In this document: one piece after another, positions 1 through 7,385 of the stretch | How the letters are laid out: each line of letters begins with the position of its first letter | Numbering within the stretch: position 1 is the first letter of the stretch | Source: an uncultured Bacilli bacterium | Lineage (GTDB): Bacteria > Bacillota_I > Bacilli_A > RF39 > UBA660 | Assembly (NCBI GenBank): GCA_948750805.1 | Contig: CAPZYV010000026.1 | Location: 1-10,650, forward strand | Direction of reading: 5' to 3' | DNA: 10,650 bases | The notes under the pieces: generated by a model | Databases searched by the model: none | Told to the model about the DNA's origin: nothing | Seen by the model: only the letters and a program-made list of their open reading frames with translations | Made by a program: the position numbers and the translations under genes

Positions 1-1013
1 ATATTAATAAACCTTTAAAGATTATTGGCATAACAGGTTCTAATGGTAAAACAACAACTACAACCATTATATATGAAATATTAAAAGCAGCAGGTAAAAG
101 TGTAAAATTAGGTGGAAATATTGGAACTCCATTATCCCAAATTGTAAATACACTAGAAGAAAATGATATTCTTTTATTAGAAATATCAGACCATCAATTA
201 ATTGATTTTAAAGATTTTAAAACTGATATTAGTGTGCTTACTAACCTTTGTCCAACTCATTTAGATTATCATGGTTCTTATGAAGCTTATAAAAATACTA
301 AAAAGAAAATATTTGCTCATCATACAAATAGTGATATAGCTATTATAAATAAAAATAATTTTGATTCTATGGAATTAACAAAGGATATTTTATCGACAAA
401 GTATTTCTTTAACGATGAATCTAATTATATAAAAGACAATTTAATTTATGTTGATAAAAATGTAGTTATTAACACTCACGACATTTTATTAAAAGGGGAA
501 CACAACTATGAAAATATTTTAGTAGTATTCTTACTTTTAAAAGTTTTAAATATTGATTTTAAATATGCTAAAGAAGTTTTAAAAAACTTTAAAGGTGTTG
601 AACATCGTATTGAATTTGTTAGAACTCTAAATGGTATAAGTTATTATAATGATTCTAAATCTACTAATCCGATTGCAACTATAACTGCTTTAAAAAGTTT
701 TAAAGAAAATATTCATTTAATATTTGGTGGTATGGATAGAGAACAAGAATTTGAAGCATTAATACCATATTTAAGTAAAATAAAAAAATTATATGCTATT
801 GGTGAAGTTAGAAATCGAATTGTTTCATTTGATAAAAAAAATAACATACTATATGAAGAGTATGAAACTTTAAAGGAAGCTATGGCAAGTATCAAAAATA
901 ATGCTATAGAAAACGATATAGTTCTTCTTAGTCCTGGTGCAGCTTCTTGGGACCAATATGCCAAATTTGAAGAACGTGGCGATGAATTTAAGAATATTGT
1001 TAACAATTATTAG
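1..1013 (+). CDS. murD: UDP-N-acetylmuramoylalanine--D-glutamate ligase MurD (5' end cut by window edge)
   Basis: Cytoplasmic ligase that adds D-glutamate to UDP-MurNAc-L-alanine using ATP, an early step of peptidoglycan synthesis. The reading frame is open from base 3, so about 110 N-terminal residues of a usual ~450 lie off the left edge and 336 are visible. The P-loop GITGSNGKTTT is at 27-59, followed by GGNIGTPL, then PTHLDYHGS of the central Mur-ligase domain. The C-terminal domain shows HRIEFV, the NDSKSTNP motif, IFGGMDRE and the closing SPGAASWDQY with FEERGDEFK, all diagnostic of MurD rather than MurC, MurE or MurF. An ATG-like start inside this frame (GTG at 234) is internal and not real. 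One oddity: the usual ELSSFQL reads EISDHQL here. A hairpin terminator follows at 1080-1106, so murD ends its transcription unit. Identification is secure; the missing N-terminus cannot be judged. Confidence 0.96.
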   Translation, partial: INKPLKIIGITGSNGKTTTTTIIYEILKAAGKSVKLGGNIGTPLSQIVNTLEENDILLLEISDHQLIDFKDFKTDISVLTNLCPTHLDYHGSYEAYKNTKKKIFAHHTNSDIAIINKNNFDSMELTKDILSTKYFFNDESNYIKDNLIYVDKNVVINTHDILLKGEHNYENILVVFLLLKVLNIDFKYAKEVLKNFKGVEHRIEFVRTLNGISYYNDSKSTNPIATITALKSFKENIHLIFGGMDREQEFEALIPYLSKIKKLYAIGEVRNRIVSFDKKNNILYEEYETLKEAMASIKNNAIENDIVLLSPGAASWDQYAKFEERGDEFKNIVNNY

Positions 1014-1079
1014 TTTAGATGTTATAGTCAAGAACAAATCTAAATGAAGAAAACAAATCACTAAATACTATAAAATTAT

Positions 1080-1106
1080 AAAACAAGGAAATCTTGTTTT
1101 TCTTTT
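1080..1106 (+). terminator. Rho-independent terminator after murD
   Basis: Perfect 8-bp stem AAAACAAG (1080-1087) and CTTGTTTT (1093-1100) around a 5-nt loop GAAAT. The downstream side is T-rich (1097-1106, interrupted by one C). It lies 67 nt after the murD stop and just before the next promoter. Confidence 0.75.
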
Positions 1107-1117
1107 TGCAAGCTTTC

Positions 1118-1146
1118 TTTACAAATTTAATTGTTTTTGTTATACT
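1118..1146 (+). promoter_or_regulatory. Sigma-A-type promoter for rlmB-sigH
   Basis: -35 TTTACA (1118-1123), a 17-bp spacer, and -10 TATACT (1141-1146). Both boxes match 5 of 6 consensus bases. The predicted start of transcription is near 1153, only about 12 nt before the rlmB start codon, so the ribosome-binding site would sit at the very 5' end of the mRNA. Confidence 0.8.
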
Positions 1147-1153
1147 AACAAGT

Positions 1154-1159
1154 AGGTGA
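1154..1159 (+). promoter_or_regulatory. Ribosome-binding site that fixes the rlmB start
   Basis: AGGTGA, 5 nt before GTG 1165. An in-frame GTG at 1156 lies inside this element and cannot be the start. An ATG at 1163 is out of frame. Confidence 0.75.
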
Positions 1160-1164
1160 TTGAT

Positions 1165-1854
1165 GTGTACGTATGTGGCCGAAATGTTTTAAAAGAAACA
1201 CCAATTAATAAAATTCGTAAAGTATATTTAAAAGAAAATTTTAAAGAACAAGAAATAATAAATTATCTTAAAGATAATAAAATTAAATACGAAATAGTGC
1301 CTGAATTTCGTTTAAATAAAATGACTAAAGAACGCCATCAAGGTGTAGTAATTGATGCGTTAGAATATGAATATTATAATTTAAATGATTGTTTAGACGA
1401 AAATTTTGTAGTATGTTTAGACCATTTAGAGGACCCTCATAATTTAGGTGCTATAATTAGAACCTGTGAGTGTGCGGGTATAAAATCTATTATTATTCCA
1501 AAAGAACGAAGTGTTAGAGTTACAGATACTGTAATGCGTACAAGTGCGGGAGCTATCAATAATGTTAAAATAATATTAGTTAATAATTTAAATGAAGCAT
1601 TAAAAAAACTTAAAAAAAATCTATTCTTTGTTTATGCTGCAGACATGGATGGAATAAATTATGCTGATGTTGATTATGCTAATAAAAAAGTATTAGTAAT
1701 TGGCTCTGAAGGAAATGGCGTTTCAAGAATAATTCGTGAAACTAGTGATGAAGTAATTAGTATTCCAATGACAGGTAAAATAAATTCTTTAAATGCTAGT
1801 GTTTCGGCAGGTATTTTAATCTATGGTATGATAAGAGGTAATAATGGAATATAA
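1165..1854 (+). CDS. rlmB: 23S rRNA 2'-O-methyltransferase RlmB (TrmH/SpoU family)
   Basis: SPOUT-class methyltransferase that uses S-adenosylmethionine to methylate the ribose of a 23S rRNA guanosine (G2251 in E. coli). The N-terminus MYVCGRNVLKE matches the YGRN start of the RlmB substrate-binding domain, which supports GTG 1165 (229 aa) over GTG 1156. The catalytic half carries motif 1 DPHNLGAIIRTCE with the conserved N and R, motif 2 IGSEGNGVSR followed by IPM, and motif 3 INSLNASVSAGI, which forms the knotted SAM site. Total length is normal for the family. It has its own promoter at 1118-1146. Its last 11 bases overlap sigH, implying translational coupling; rlmB, yacP and sigH are neighbours in Bacillus subtilis, and yacP is missing here. 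The family is certain. The exact target nucleotide is inferred from the family, and a tRNA target is less likely. Confidence 0.88.
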   Translation: MYVCGRNVLKETPINKIRKVYLKENFKEQEIINYLKDNKIKYEIVPEFRLNKMTKERHQGVVIDALEYEYYNLNDCLDENFVVCLDHLEDPHNLGAIIRTCECAGIKSIIIPKERSVRVTDTVMRTSAGAINNVKIILVNNLNEALKKLKKNLFFVYAADMDGINYADVDYANKKVLVIGSEGNGVSRIIRETSDEVISIPMTGKINSLNASVSAGILIYGMIRGNNGI

Positions 1855-2449
1855 TGAAGAAGAAATATTATCTTTAGCTTTAGAAAATAATGAAGAAGCG
1901 CGTAATATTATTTATGAAAAAAACAAATTTCTTGTAGATAATTTAATTCATAAATATTATCCTATTGCTACTAAATTAGGTATTGATATGAAAGAATTAG
2001 AGCAAGAGGCTTATTATGCTTTTTCTGATGCGCTAAACTCTTATCGTGAAGATAAAAATACTAAACTATCAACTTTTATTTTTCTTTGTGTAGAAAGAAG
2101 ACTGCAAAAAATTATTAAACGTTACAGTGGGGAAAAAGCTAAAATATTAAATAATACTTATTCTCTAGATTATGATTATAATGAAGATGGCACTACACTA
2201 AAAGATTTAATAAGTGATAATGAGCAAAGTGACCCTTTAAATAATTTAGCTAGTGAAGAAGATTATAAAGAATTATTAAAAAAGATTAAAGAATGTTTAT
2301 CTGAATCAGAGTATATTGTATTTAATTATGTCATAAAAGATTTTGATTATCAAACAATCGCTTTACTTATAAATAAAAATCCGAAACAAGTAGATAATAC
2401 TATTCAAAGAATCAAACATAAAATAAGAGATATTATCATGAGTGATTAA
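1844..2449 (+). CDS. sigH: Sigma-70 family RNA polymerase factor, sigma-H (Spo0H) type
   Basis: Alternative sigma factor of 201 aa (B. subtilis SigH is about 218). Region 2 runs roughly over residues 25-100, with a core-binding segment around KELEQEAYYAFSDAL and a -10-recognition segment around KLSTFIFLCVERRL. A short acidic linker follows, with the SigH-like pattern of aspartates and DP. Region 4 is an HTH near residues 145-197 ending in VDNTIQRIKHKIRDII, close to the NALQRVKRKL end of Bacillus SigH. There is no region 1.1 or 3 of housekeeping type. Its place directly after rlmB repeats the Bacillus order and strengthens the call. AGAGG at 1834-1838 lies 5 nt before ATG 1844, inside the rlmB end. 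In Bacillus, SigH drives transition-state, competence and early sporulation genes. Its regulon here is unknown, and no SigH promoter was identified in the window. Confidence 0.82.
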   Translation: MEYNEEEILSLALENNEEARNIIYEKNKFLVDNLIHKYYPIATKLGIDMKELEQEAYYAFSDALNSYREDKNTKLSTFIFLCVERRLQKIIKRYSGEKAKILNNTYSLDYDYNEDGTTLKDLISDNEQSDPLNNLASEEDYKELLKKIKECLSESEYIVFNYVIKDFDYQTIALLINKNPKQVDNTIQRIKHKIRDIIMSD

Positions 2450-2480
2450 CTTTATCACCTTGATAAATATCTCTTTTTTT
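2427..2480 (+). terminator. Terminator hairpin across the convergent sigH and radical SAM gene ends
   Basis: Outer arms 2427-2438 (GAGATATTATCA) and 2461-2473 (TGATAAATATCTC) pair over 12 bp with one bulged A at 2465. An inner GTGAT/ATCAC stem (2442-2446, 2454-2458) stacks inside. Seven Ts follow (2474-2480), a good terminator for sigH. Both stop codons lie inside the hairpin. Read from the other strand it is followed only by a weaker TTATTTTATG run, so termination that way is likely less efficient. Confidence 0.8.
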
Positions 2481-3353
2481 CATTTCTTTATCTATATCAT
2501 TTAATACACAAAATTTTTTTAATAGCCAAGCAGGAGCTATAAGTTCTTCTTTTATGGGGTCACCAGTAATTCTTTCTATTACAACTTTTTCATTTAAATT
2601 TTCTAATTGTTCACAAACAATATCAATATATTCTTCTTTACTTAAAATATGAAAAGATTCTTTTTGATACATACAAGCCAGTTCTGTATCTTTAGATATA
2701 TATAACATATGGATTTTAATGCCATCAATATTAAGCTTATTTAAATATTTAACAGTTTCTATCATCATTTCTTTAGATTCGTTTGGTAAACCATTAATAA
2801 TATGCACAACTGTAAAGATATTTCTCTTTTTTAAGCTTTTAATAGCTTTTTCAAAATTAGCTAAATCATGTCCTCTATTTATTAATTTTAAAGTTTCATC
2901 ATGCATAGATTGTAAACCAATCTCTAAAGTTAAAAATGTTTTTTGATTCAACTCTTCTAAATAGTCTAAAACATCATCTGCTAAACAATCACTTCTAGTT
3001 GCAATCGAAAGACCTACAACATTAGGAATTGATAAAGCTTCTTCATACTTTTCTTTTAAAGTATTTAAAGGAGCATAAGTATTACTATTAGCTTGAAAAT
3101 AAGCAATGTATTTAGAATTTGGCCATTTCTTTTCAAGTGGTATTTTGACAATTTCAAATTGGTCTTTTAAATCTAAATGAGAAAAGCTATTACCACTTCC
3201 GTGACTGCAAAAAATACATCCCTTACCATTTTTAAAATTAGGACAACTAAAATTACCATTTAAACTAACTTTAAAAACTTTAGAATTAAATTTAGTTCTT
3301 AAAAAATAATTTAAAGTATGATATCTTTTATTATCTAAAGTATATTTAAACAT
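2436..3353 (-). CDS. ytqA: Radical SAM protein, YtqA type (TIGR01212 family)
   Basis: Iron-sulfur enzyme of the radical SAM superfamily; the family's reaction is not firmly established. The N-terminal DNKRYHTLNYFLR and VFKVSLNG precede the cluster motif CPNFKNGKGCIFCS. The third cysteine follows the second by two residues (CX2C), and the first is eight residues earlier (CX8C), as in YtqA, whose spacing differs from the commonest CX3CX2C. Further on are an AYFQANSNTYAP segment typical of the family, a LSIATRSDCL strand and LEIGLQS, which belong to the TIM-barrel core. ATG 3353 (305 aa) is chosen because GGTGA lies 5 nt before it; ATG 3365 overlaps that site. The gene starts 32 nt after the upstream 390-aa gene on the same strand and is probably co-transcribed. 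Its last 14 bases overlap the end of sigH. The family is firm; the gene symbol is by similarity only. Confidence 0.85.
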   Translation of the reverse strand: MFKYTLDNKRYHTLNYFLRTKFNSKVFKVSLNGNFSCPNFKNGKGCIFCSHGSGNSFSHLDLKDQFEIVKIPLEKKWPNSKYIAYFQANSNTYAPLNTLKEKYEEALSIPNVVGLSIATRSDCLADDVLDYLEELNQKTFLTLEIGLQSMHDETLKLINRGHDLANFEKAIKSLKKRNIFTVVHIINGLPNESKEMMIETVKYLNKLNIDGIKIHMLYISKDTELACMYQKESFHILSKEEYIDIVCEQLENLNEKVVIERITGDPIKEELIAPAWLLKKFCVLNDIDKEMKKRDIYQGDKVNHS

Positions 3354-3358
3354 ATGCT

Positions 3359-3363
3359 TCACC
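3359..3363 (-). promoter_or_regulatory. Ribosome-binding site for the radical SAM gene
   Basis: Minus-strand GGTGA, 5 nt before ATG 3353. It decides against the ATG 12 nt upstream (3365), whose last base is the first G of this element. Confidence 0.65.
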
Positions 3364-3385
3364 ATTTATATTTTACGATTTATAA

Positions 3386-4558
3386 CTATATTTGTCTAGT
3401 TGTAACATCAAGCGTATTATTTGCATATCTTCTAATTGCAACATTTAGTACGATATCATAAAGTGGGATATTATTATCTACTAAAAAATCAATAATTGAT
3501 ATAAGTTCTTCTTTTGTTAAAGTTCTTCCAGTACCTGGTATAGGAAACCCATTTTCATCTTTTTCTAAATTAACTTCAATATTACTATTTATAATATTAT
3601 CTATATTAACAAATGTCGCAATCTTAAATTTTGCAAAAAAATTTCTTAAAATTTGACTATCTTCATTACTTAAAAATTTACTAAAAATCTTTGGCACAGA
3701 ATTTAATCTTCTACCATTTAAGAATAAATAATAATCAACAAAATCAAAACTTCTAATTCCTGTATCTGTTAAAACACCATTTTTAATATTAATCACAAGT
3801 TCATTATATAAAATTGCAAGCTCTATATTATCTTTAGGAGTAATAGTTCTTTTAGCTAAAACTTGTCTTTTTAATTTTTCATCTTCTAAAAAATGACATC
3901 TCTTAAAAAATCTATTAGGGTTTAAATTATGTAAAGAACAATACTCATCAGAACTTAATTCACTTTTAAGAAAATCTGTATATAATTCTTCTAAATTTAC
4001 TGGCTTAATATAAGTTTCTTCTAGTTTTTCTATTAATTCTTGATATAAATCATCTTGAGCTTTTCTATCTAAACTGTTGCAATAATGATAAACATAACCT
4101 CTTATCTCTTCTGGCGAAATTTTATTTTGTTTTCTAATTCTGGTTCTTTCTTCAATTGTTCCTGCGTTTCTAAATGCTTCAACATTTTTAATATATTTAC
4201 AATCAGAAGTAGTAAAGCAAGAATAATATTTTAATAAAATAGTACTAATTAAGTTTTTATGTTTAATATAAACATTTTGAAAATCTTGGTCATTAGCGGC
4301 ATAAGAAGATAAATGCCATATAATAAAGTTTTTTGAAATACCAAATACTTCAAATGTTTCTTTAACATCATCCAAATCTTCTGCTTCTATTAGAGCCATT
4401 TTATCTAGTGCTTGTTCAATAATTATTTTAATAGTATTATTAAATTGAAAAGTTTCTTCTAGTCCTTCGCACATAGAAAACTTTTGTGCTTTACGAAAAT
4501 CAACACTTGATAATGGCTTGAGATTAATAAAATTATCAAAAGCTTCTCTATAAGTCAT
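3386..4558 (-). CDS. Hypothetical protein, 390 aa, possibly DNA-binding
   Basis: I do not recognise this protein. It has no signal peptide or membrane segment and reads as a soluble, mostly helical, charged cytoplasmic protein. Three segments look like helix-turn-helix or similar short helical units: residues 72-86 (around GISKNFIIWHL), residues 189-228 (around EYCSLHNLNPNRFFKR) and residues 350-384 (around IPLYDIVLNVAIRRYA). The middle one, with a small turn between two helices and basic residues after it, is the best HTH candidate. Six cysteines are scattered (residues 30, 114, 120, 160, 207, 221) without a metal-binding pattern. The start ATG 4558 follows AAGGGTGA by 5 nt; GTG 4567 lies inside that site. 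A promoter candidate precedes it, and the radical SAM gene follows after 32 nt. A regulator or nucleic-acid-associated role is a guess. Confidence 0.7.
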   Translation of the reverse strand: MTYREAFDNFINLKPLSSVDFRKAQKFSMCEGLEETFQFNNTIKIIIEQALDKMALIEAEDLDDVKETFEVFGISKNFIIWHLSSYAANDQDFQNVYIKHKNLISTILLKYYSCFTTSDCKYIKNVEAFRNAGTIEERTRIRKQNKISPEEIRGYVYHYCNSLDRKAQDDLYQELIEKLEETYIKPVNLEELYTDFLKSELSSDEYCSLHNLNPNRFFKRCHFLEDEKLKRQVLAKRTITPKDNIELAILYNELVINIKNGVLTDTGIRSFDFVDYYLFLNGRRLNSVPKIFSKFLSNEDSQILRNFFAKFKIATFVNIDNIINSNIEVNLEKDENGFPIPGTGRTLTKEELISIIDFLVDNNIPLYDIVLNVAIRRYANNTLDVTTRQI

Positions 4559-4563
4559 AAAAA

Positions 4564-4571
4564 TCACCCTT
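4564..4571 (-). promoter_or_regulatory. Ribosome-binding site for the 390-aa gene
   Basis: Minus-strand AAGGGTGA, 5 nt before ATG 4558. It rules out the in-frame GTG at 4567, which is part of the element. Confidence 0.7.
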
Positions 4572-4584
4572 TAAAATTAGTAAT

Positions 4585-4613
4585 ACTCTATCACAAAATA
4601 GTTTAAAAGTCTA
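4585..4613 (-). promoter_or_regulatory. Candidate promoter for the 390-aa gene and the radical SAM gene
   Basis: On the minus strand: -35 TAGACT (4613-4608), a 17-bp spacer, and -10 TAGAGT (4590-4585) preceded by TGA, which gives an extended -10 (TGn). Each hexamer matches 4 of 6 consensus bases. Spacing and position are good; box quality is moderate. Confidence 0.5.
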
Positions 4614-4657
4614 GAATTATTTCTTACTAAAATTTATAAATAATTAAATTATAAAAA

Positions 4658-4688
4658 TTGTGCTATTTCTTATTTTAGTTCATATACT
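4658..4688 (+). promoter_or_regulatory. Candidate promoter for the calcium ATPase gene
   Basis: A good -10 TATACT (4683-4688) lies 22 nt before ATG 4711. The only -35-like box is TTGTGC (4658-4663), at a long 19-bp spacing. Transcription would begin near 4695, leaving a leader of about 16 nt that contains AAGGG. Confidence 0.5.
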
Positions 4689-4710
4689 TTTTTAGAAGGG
4701 ACGGGCTATC

Positions 4711-7311
4711 ATGTATCAAGGTCTAAATAATAATGAAGTAGAACAAAATCGTAAAAAGTATGGAACTAATAATATTAGTAATGTTAAAACAAATAGTTTT
4801 TTTAAACTTTTATTAGAGTCATTAGGTGACCCCATCATAAAAATTCTATTAATAGCACTAGCTATAAAAGTAGTATTCTTATTTAAAGATTTTGATTATT
4901 TTGAAACACTAGGTATTTTAATTGCTATATTTTTGGCTTCTTTTATTTCTACTATTTCTGAATATGGTAGTGAAGCTGCATTTAGACGTCTGCAAGAAGA
5001 ATCTTCAAAAATACTTGTTAAAGTTATTAGAAATGGAGCAGTTATTTCTATCCCTATTGAAGAAGTGGTGGTCAAAGATATAATAGTTTTAGGAAGCGGA
5101 GATAAAATACCTGCAGATGGTTATATTTTAAAAGGTGAGTTAAGTGTTGATGAATCAAGTCTTAATGGTGAAGCTAAAGAAGCTAAAAAGTATCCGCCTT
5201 TAAATGTTAATAATTTAAAAGATAATAATAAAGTTTTTAGAGGAACAGTTGTATATAACGGTAATGCTTATATGGAAGTTACAAGTGTTGGGGATAAAAC
5301 TATGTATGGTGCTTTAGCCCATGAAGTTGCAGAAGCTTCTCCTACCTCTCCACTAAAATTACGTCTTGCTGGACTTGCTAAATTTATTAGTAAAATAGGT
5401 TATTTCGGGGCTGGGTTAGTAACTATATCTTATCTTTTTTCTGTAATTGTAATTGATAATAATTTTGATATGACAGCCATTTTAAATACACTAACTAATT
5501 TTAAAGTTATGTTTGACCACTTAATTTACGCATTAACTTTAAGTGTTACAATAATTGTAGTCGCTGTACCAGAAGGTCTTCCTATGATGATTACTTTAGT
5601 ACTATCGAGTAATATGAAAAAAATGCTTAAAAGTAATGTTTTAGTGCGACGACTTACAGGTATTGAAACTGCTGGCAGTATCAATGTTTTATTAACGGAT
5701 AAAACTGGAACTTTAACTAAAGGCAAATTAGAAGTAACAGAAATCATAAGTGGAGATAATATTTACTATAAAAACATTAATAATCTTCAAAAAAATTTTG
5801 CTTATTATGAAAAAGTATATGAGTGCTTATACTATAATAACGATTCAAGTTATGATACTAATAATAATCCAATTGGGGGTAATCAGACTGATAAAGCATG
5901 CTTAAAGTTTTTAAATTTTGATAAAAATATTAAAAGAGCCATCATTAAGAAGACTCCATTTGATAGTAAAGTAAAATATAGTACAGCTACGTTAAATAAT
6001 GGTTTAACATATATTAAAGGTGCTCCTGAAATAATTATGCCCAATGTAAGTTTATACTTAAATAAAAATGGTGAAGAAAAAGTTATCTTAAACAAAAAAT
6101 TATTAACTAATCAAGTCGCTTCTTTAACTAAAAAAGGTATTAGAGTATTAGCTTTATGTTATAGTAAAAATAATAGTCTTGATAACTTAGTATTTATAGG
6201 TCTTATTGCAATTCGTGACGAACTAAGAAAAGAAACTAAAGAAGGTGTTAGTTTAATTAGAAGTGCAGGTATTAATATAATAATGATTACTGGTGATGCT
6301 CGTGATACAGCATGTGCTATAGCTCATGACGCTGGGCTACTTGATGAAGATGATTTAGTTTTAACGAGTAATGAATTATCTAAGATGAGTGATGAAGAAT
6401 TAAAAACTAAAATCGGAAATCTTAAAGTGGTTGCCAGAGCTCTACCCCAAGATAAATCACGTTTAGTAAGAGTGTTAGAAGAAATGGATTTAATTGTCGG
6501 TATGACAGGGGATGGTGTCAATGATGCTCCAGCTCTAAAAAAGGCTAATGTTGGTTTTGCGATGGGAAGTGGTACTGAGGTAGCTAAAGAAGCTAGTGAT
6601 GTTGTTATTTTAGATGATAATATTTTATCTATTAGTAAAGCTATTTTGTATGGACGAACTATATTTAAAAGTATTAGAAAATTTATTATATATCAGCTAA
6701 CAGTTAATATGTGTGCCTTAATTTTATCAATAGTCGCTCCTTTTATCGGTATAAATACGCCTATAACAATTATTCAAATGTTATGGCTTAATATGATAAT
6801 GGATACTTTTGCTGGCCTTGCATTTTCTTTTGAACCGGCTCTTAAAAGTTATATGACTGAACCTCCTAAATCTAAAAATGAACCAGTTATAAATTCTTAT
6901 ATGATAGGTGAAGTTTTATTTACTGGTTTATATTCCGCCATATTATGTATTTTGTTCTTAAAATTACCAATAGTTCGAGAATATATTAGGGTTGGCGAAA
7001 ACTATAAGTATTTAATGACTGCCTATTTTGCTTTATTTATTTTTATCGGAGTATTCAATTCATTTAATGCCAGAAGTGAACGTTTAAATATATTGGCTAA
7101 TTTAAAAGAAAATAAAGTATTTATTATAATCATAGCATTTATTTTAACAGTTCAAATTTATCTCATTTATCACGGGGGAGACTTATTTCGGACATACGGC
7201 CTAACGGCAAAAGAACTTTTCATTGTTTTACTATTAGCAGCTACTGTATTTCCTGTTGACTTTTTACGCAAAATTTATTTAAGACGCCATCACTTAAAAA
7301 CTGGTGTGTAA
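4711..7311 (+). CDS. Calcium-transporting P-type ATPase, P2B-like
   Basis: Membrane pump of 866 aa with about ten membrane spans, predicted to export Ca2+ at the cost of ATP. TM1-TM2 lie near residues 43-83. The actuator domain has DESSLNGEA, with Glu154 in the dephosphorylation loop. TM4 carries PEGLP (Glu288, a Ca2+ ligand). The phosphorylated aspartate is Asp330 in DKTGTLT. Nucleotide domain KGAPE is at 436-440, then MITGDARDTA and TGDGVNDAP (599-607, Mg-binding Asp601 and Asp605). TM5 has QLTVN (Asn666), and TM6 has LWLNMIMDTFAGLAF (Asn694, Asp698). The TM5 and TM6 residues fit the single-site pattern of plasma-membrane-type (P2B) pumps rather than the two-site SERCA type. The loop motif, normally TGE, is NGE (Asn152). 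No calmodulin-type tail is evident. It appears to be transcribed alone. Calcium is inferred from ligand residues; Mn2+ cannot be excluded. Confidence 0.9.
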   Translation: MYQGLNNNEVEQNRKKYGTNNISNVKTNSFFKLLLESLGDPIIKILLIALAIKVVFLFKDFDYFETLGILIAIFLASFISTISEYGSEAAFRRLQEESSKILVKVIRNGAVISIPIEEVVVKDIIVLGSGDKIPADGYILKGELSVDESSLNGEAKEAKKYPPLNVNNLKDNNKVFRGTVVYNGNAYMEVTSVGDKTMYGALAHEVAEASPTSPLKLRLAGLAKFISKIGYFGAGLVTISYLFSVIVIDNNFDMTAILNTLTNFKVMFDHLIYALTLSVTIIVVAVPEGLPMMITLVLSSNMKKMLKSNVLVRRLTGIETAGSINVLLTDKTGTLTKGKLEVTEIISGDNIYYKNINNLQKNFAYYEKVYECLYYNNDSSYDTNNNPIGGNQTDKACLKFLNFDKNIKRAIIKKTPFDSKVKYSTATLNNGLTYIKGAPEIIMPNVSLYLNKNGEEKVILNKKLLTNQVASLTKKGIRVLALCYSKNNSLDNLVFIGLIAIRDELRKETKEGVSLIRSAGINIIMITGDARDTACAIAHDAGLLDEDDLVLTSNELSKMSDEELKTKIGNLKVVARALPQDKSRLVRVLEEMDLIVGMTGDGVNDAPALKKANVGFAMGSGTEVAKEASDVVILDDNILSISKAILYGRTIFKSIRKFIIYQLTVNMCALILSIVAPFIGINTPITIIQMLWLNMIMDTFAGLAFSFEPALKSYMTEPPKSKNEPVINSYMIGEVLFTGLYSAILCILFLKLPIVREYIRVGENYKYLMTAYFALFIFIGVFNSFNARSERLNILANLKENKVFIIIIAFILTVQIYLIYHGGDLFRTYGLTAKELFIVLLLAATVFPVDFLRKIYLRRHHLKTGV

Positions 7312-7372
7312 AAAAATAAATTTATTACACCGTTCGACAAATTTTGCACGAATTATATGTTAATATCTTTTT

Positions 7373-7378
7373 AGGTGA
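7373..7378 (+). promoter_or_regulatory. Ribosome-binding site that fixes the sirA start
   Basis: AGGTGA, 7 nt before ATG 7386. It excludes an in-frame TTG at 7344 that would add 14 residues unlike the family N-terminus. Confidence 0.7.
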
Positions 7379-7385
7379 TGTAAAA

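Noticed and set aside
713..1061. Minus-strand open frames opposite the end of murD
   Set aside because: They lie antisense to a clearly conserved gene and have no recognisable protein features.
2719..2946. Plus-strand open frame opposite the radical SAM gene
   Set aside because: Shadow of the conserved gene; low-complexity hydrophobic translation and no family resemblance.
5526..6521. Minus-strand open frames opposite the ATPase gene
   Set aside because: All are shadows of conserved P-type ATPase coding sequence.
7303..7331. Inverted repeat GGTGT / ACACC after the ATPase stop as a terminator
   Set aside because: The stem is short and imperfect, and no T-run follows, so termination is not supported.
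7378..7383. ATG-TAA minimal start-stop element just before sirA
   Set aside because: It overlaps the ribosome-binding site and has none of its own; most likely chance.
7344..7385. TTG start adding 14 residues to sirA
   Set aside because: AGGTGA at 7373-7378 lies inside the extension and serves ATG 7386; the extra residues do not resemble the family N-terminus.
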